Positions 5,407-5,495 of a stretch of DNA of 5,495 nt are shown here, piece after piece; positions within the stretch are counted from its first letter, which is position 1, and each line of letters opens with the position of its first letter. The notes beneath the pieces are model-generated. The model had not been told where the DNA came from. It ran no database searches and saw only the letters and a program-made list of their open reading frames with translations. This DNA comes from Desulfobacteraceae bacterium (GTDB lineage Bacteria > Desulfobacterota > DSM-4660 > Desulfatiglandales > Desulfatiglandaceae), in assembly GCA_030589715.1 (NCBI GenBank), contig JAUUVE010000177.1, positions 1 through 5,495 on the forward strand, in the 5' to 3' direction. The position numbers were made by a program, and so were the translations under genes.

Positions 5407-5495
5407 ATGGCAGAAAAGGAAAAATTGGGCATCCTTGTCCCGACCAACAAGCACATTGATCATGTCATAGGGGTTGTTAGAGCAGCAAAAAAGGC
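5407..5495 (+). CDS. N-terminus of a small, probably DsrE-like protein (partial)
   Basis: An ATG at 5407 follows AGGGGGG (5391-5397) by 9 bases and comes 16 bases after the ligase stop. The 29 visible codons run off the window edge. The peptide starts M-A-E-K-E-K-L-G-I-L-V-P-T-N-K-H-I-D-H-V-I-G-V and continues into an Ala/Lys-rich helix. A hydrophobic strand, a T/N-K-H turn and a helix resemble the N-terminus of DsrE-family proteins. The conserved cysteine would lie beyond the window, so the family call is tentative. Spacing and strand place it in the same operon. Confidence 0.65.
   Translation, partial: MAEKEKLGILVPTNKHIDHVIGVVRAAKK

Overview
The window is a compact bacterial operon. Seven complete genes and two partial ones all lie on the + strand, most with strong AGGAGG-type ribosome binding sites and short gaps. 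The content points to an anaerobe or sulfur-metabolising bacterium of Desulfobacterota (deltaproteobacterial) type. That placement is an inference from gene families, not from a marker gene.

Layout. Bases 1-116 are the C-terminal end of an upstream gene with a Cys-rich CW...C...CxxC tail. Bases 117-285 are a non-coding leader with an inverted repeat and several potential RNA hairpins. Bases 286-2406 encode a 706-residue membrane protein: a NarI/DsrM-like cytochrome b module with one c-type haem motif (CAACH) in a large loop, then two [4Fe-4S] motifs and two CCG domains as in HdrD/DsrK. Bases 2407-2519 hold a possible 15-codon mini-ORF. A sulfur-transfer cassette follows: TusA (2520-2768), a GcvH-like lipoyl carrier of LbpA type (2790-3236), DsrE-, DsrF- and DsrH-like proteins (3282-4299), a full-length lipoate-protein ligase with its C-terminal domain (4329-5390), and the start of another small protein, probably DsrE-like (5407 to the window end).

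How they may work together (inference). TusA and DsrEFH carry sulfane sulfur as protein persulfides. The ligase lipoylates the GcvH-like protein on K71, and the lipoyl group could then carry the sulfur atom. In known sulfur oxidisers LbpA serves the soluble sHdr complex. No sHdr subunit gene is seen here. The only Hdr-like protein is the membrane-bound cytochrome b / HdrD fusion, whose two CCG domains could hold non-cubane [4Fe-4S] clusters of the type that handle disulfides. The locus could therefore be a membrane-linked version of the lipoate-dependent sulfur pathway, passing electrons between a lipoyl-bound or other disulfide, the quinone pool and a periplasmic c haem. Alternatively, the membrane protein could be an EMO-type quinone oxidoreductase serving an ETF or an sHdr complex encoded outside the window. 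The absence of glycine-cleavage genes in the window argues against a role for the GcvH-like protein in glycine metabolism.
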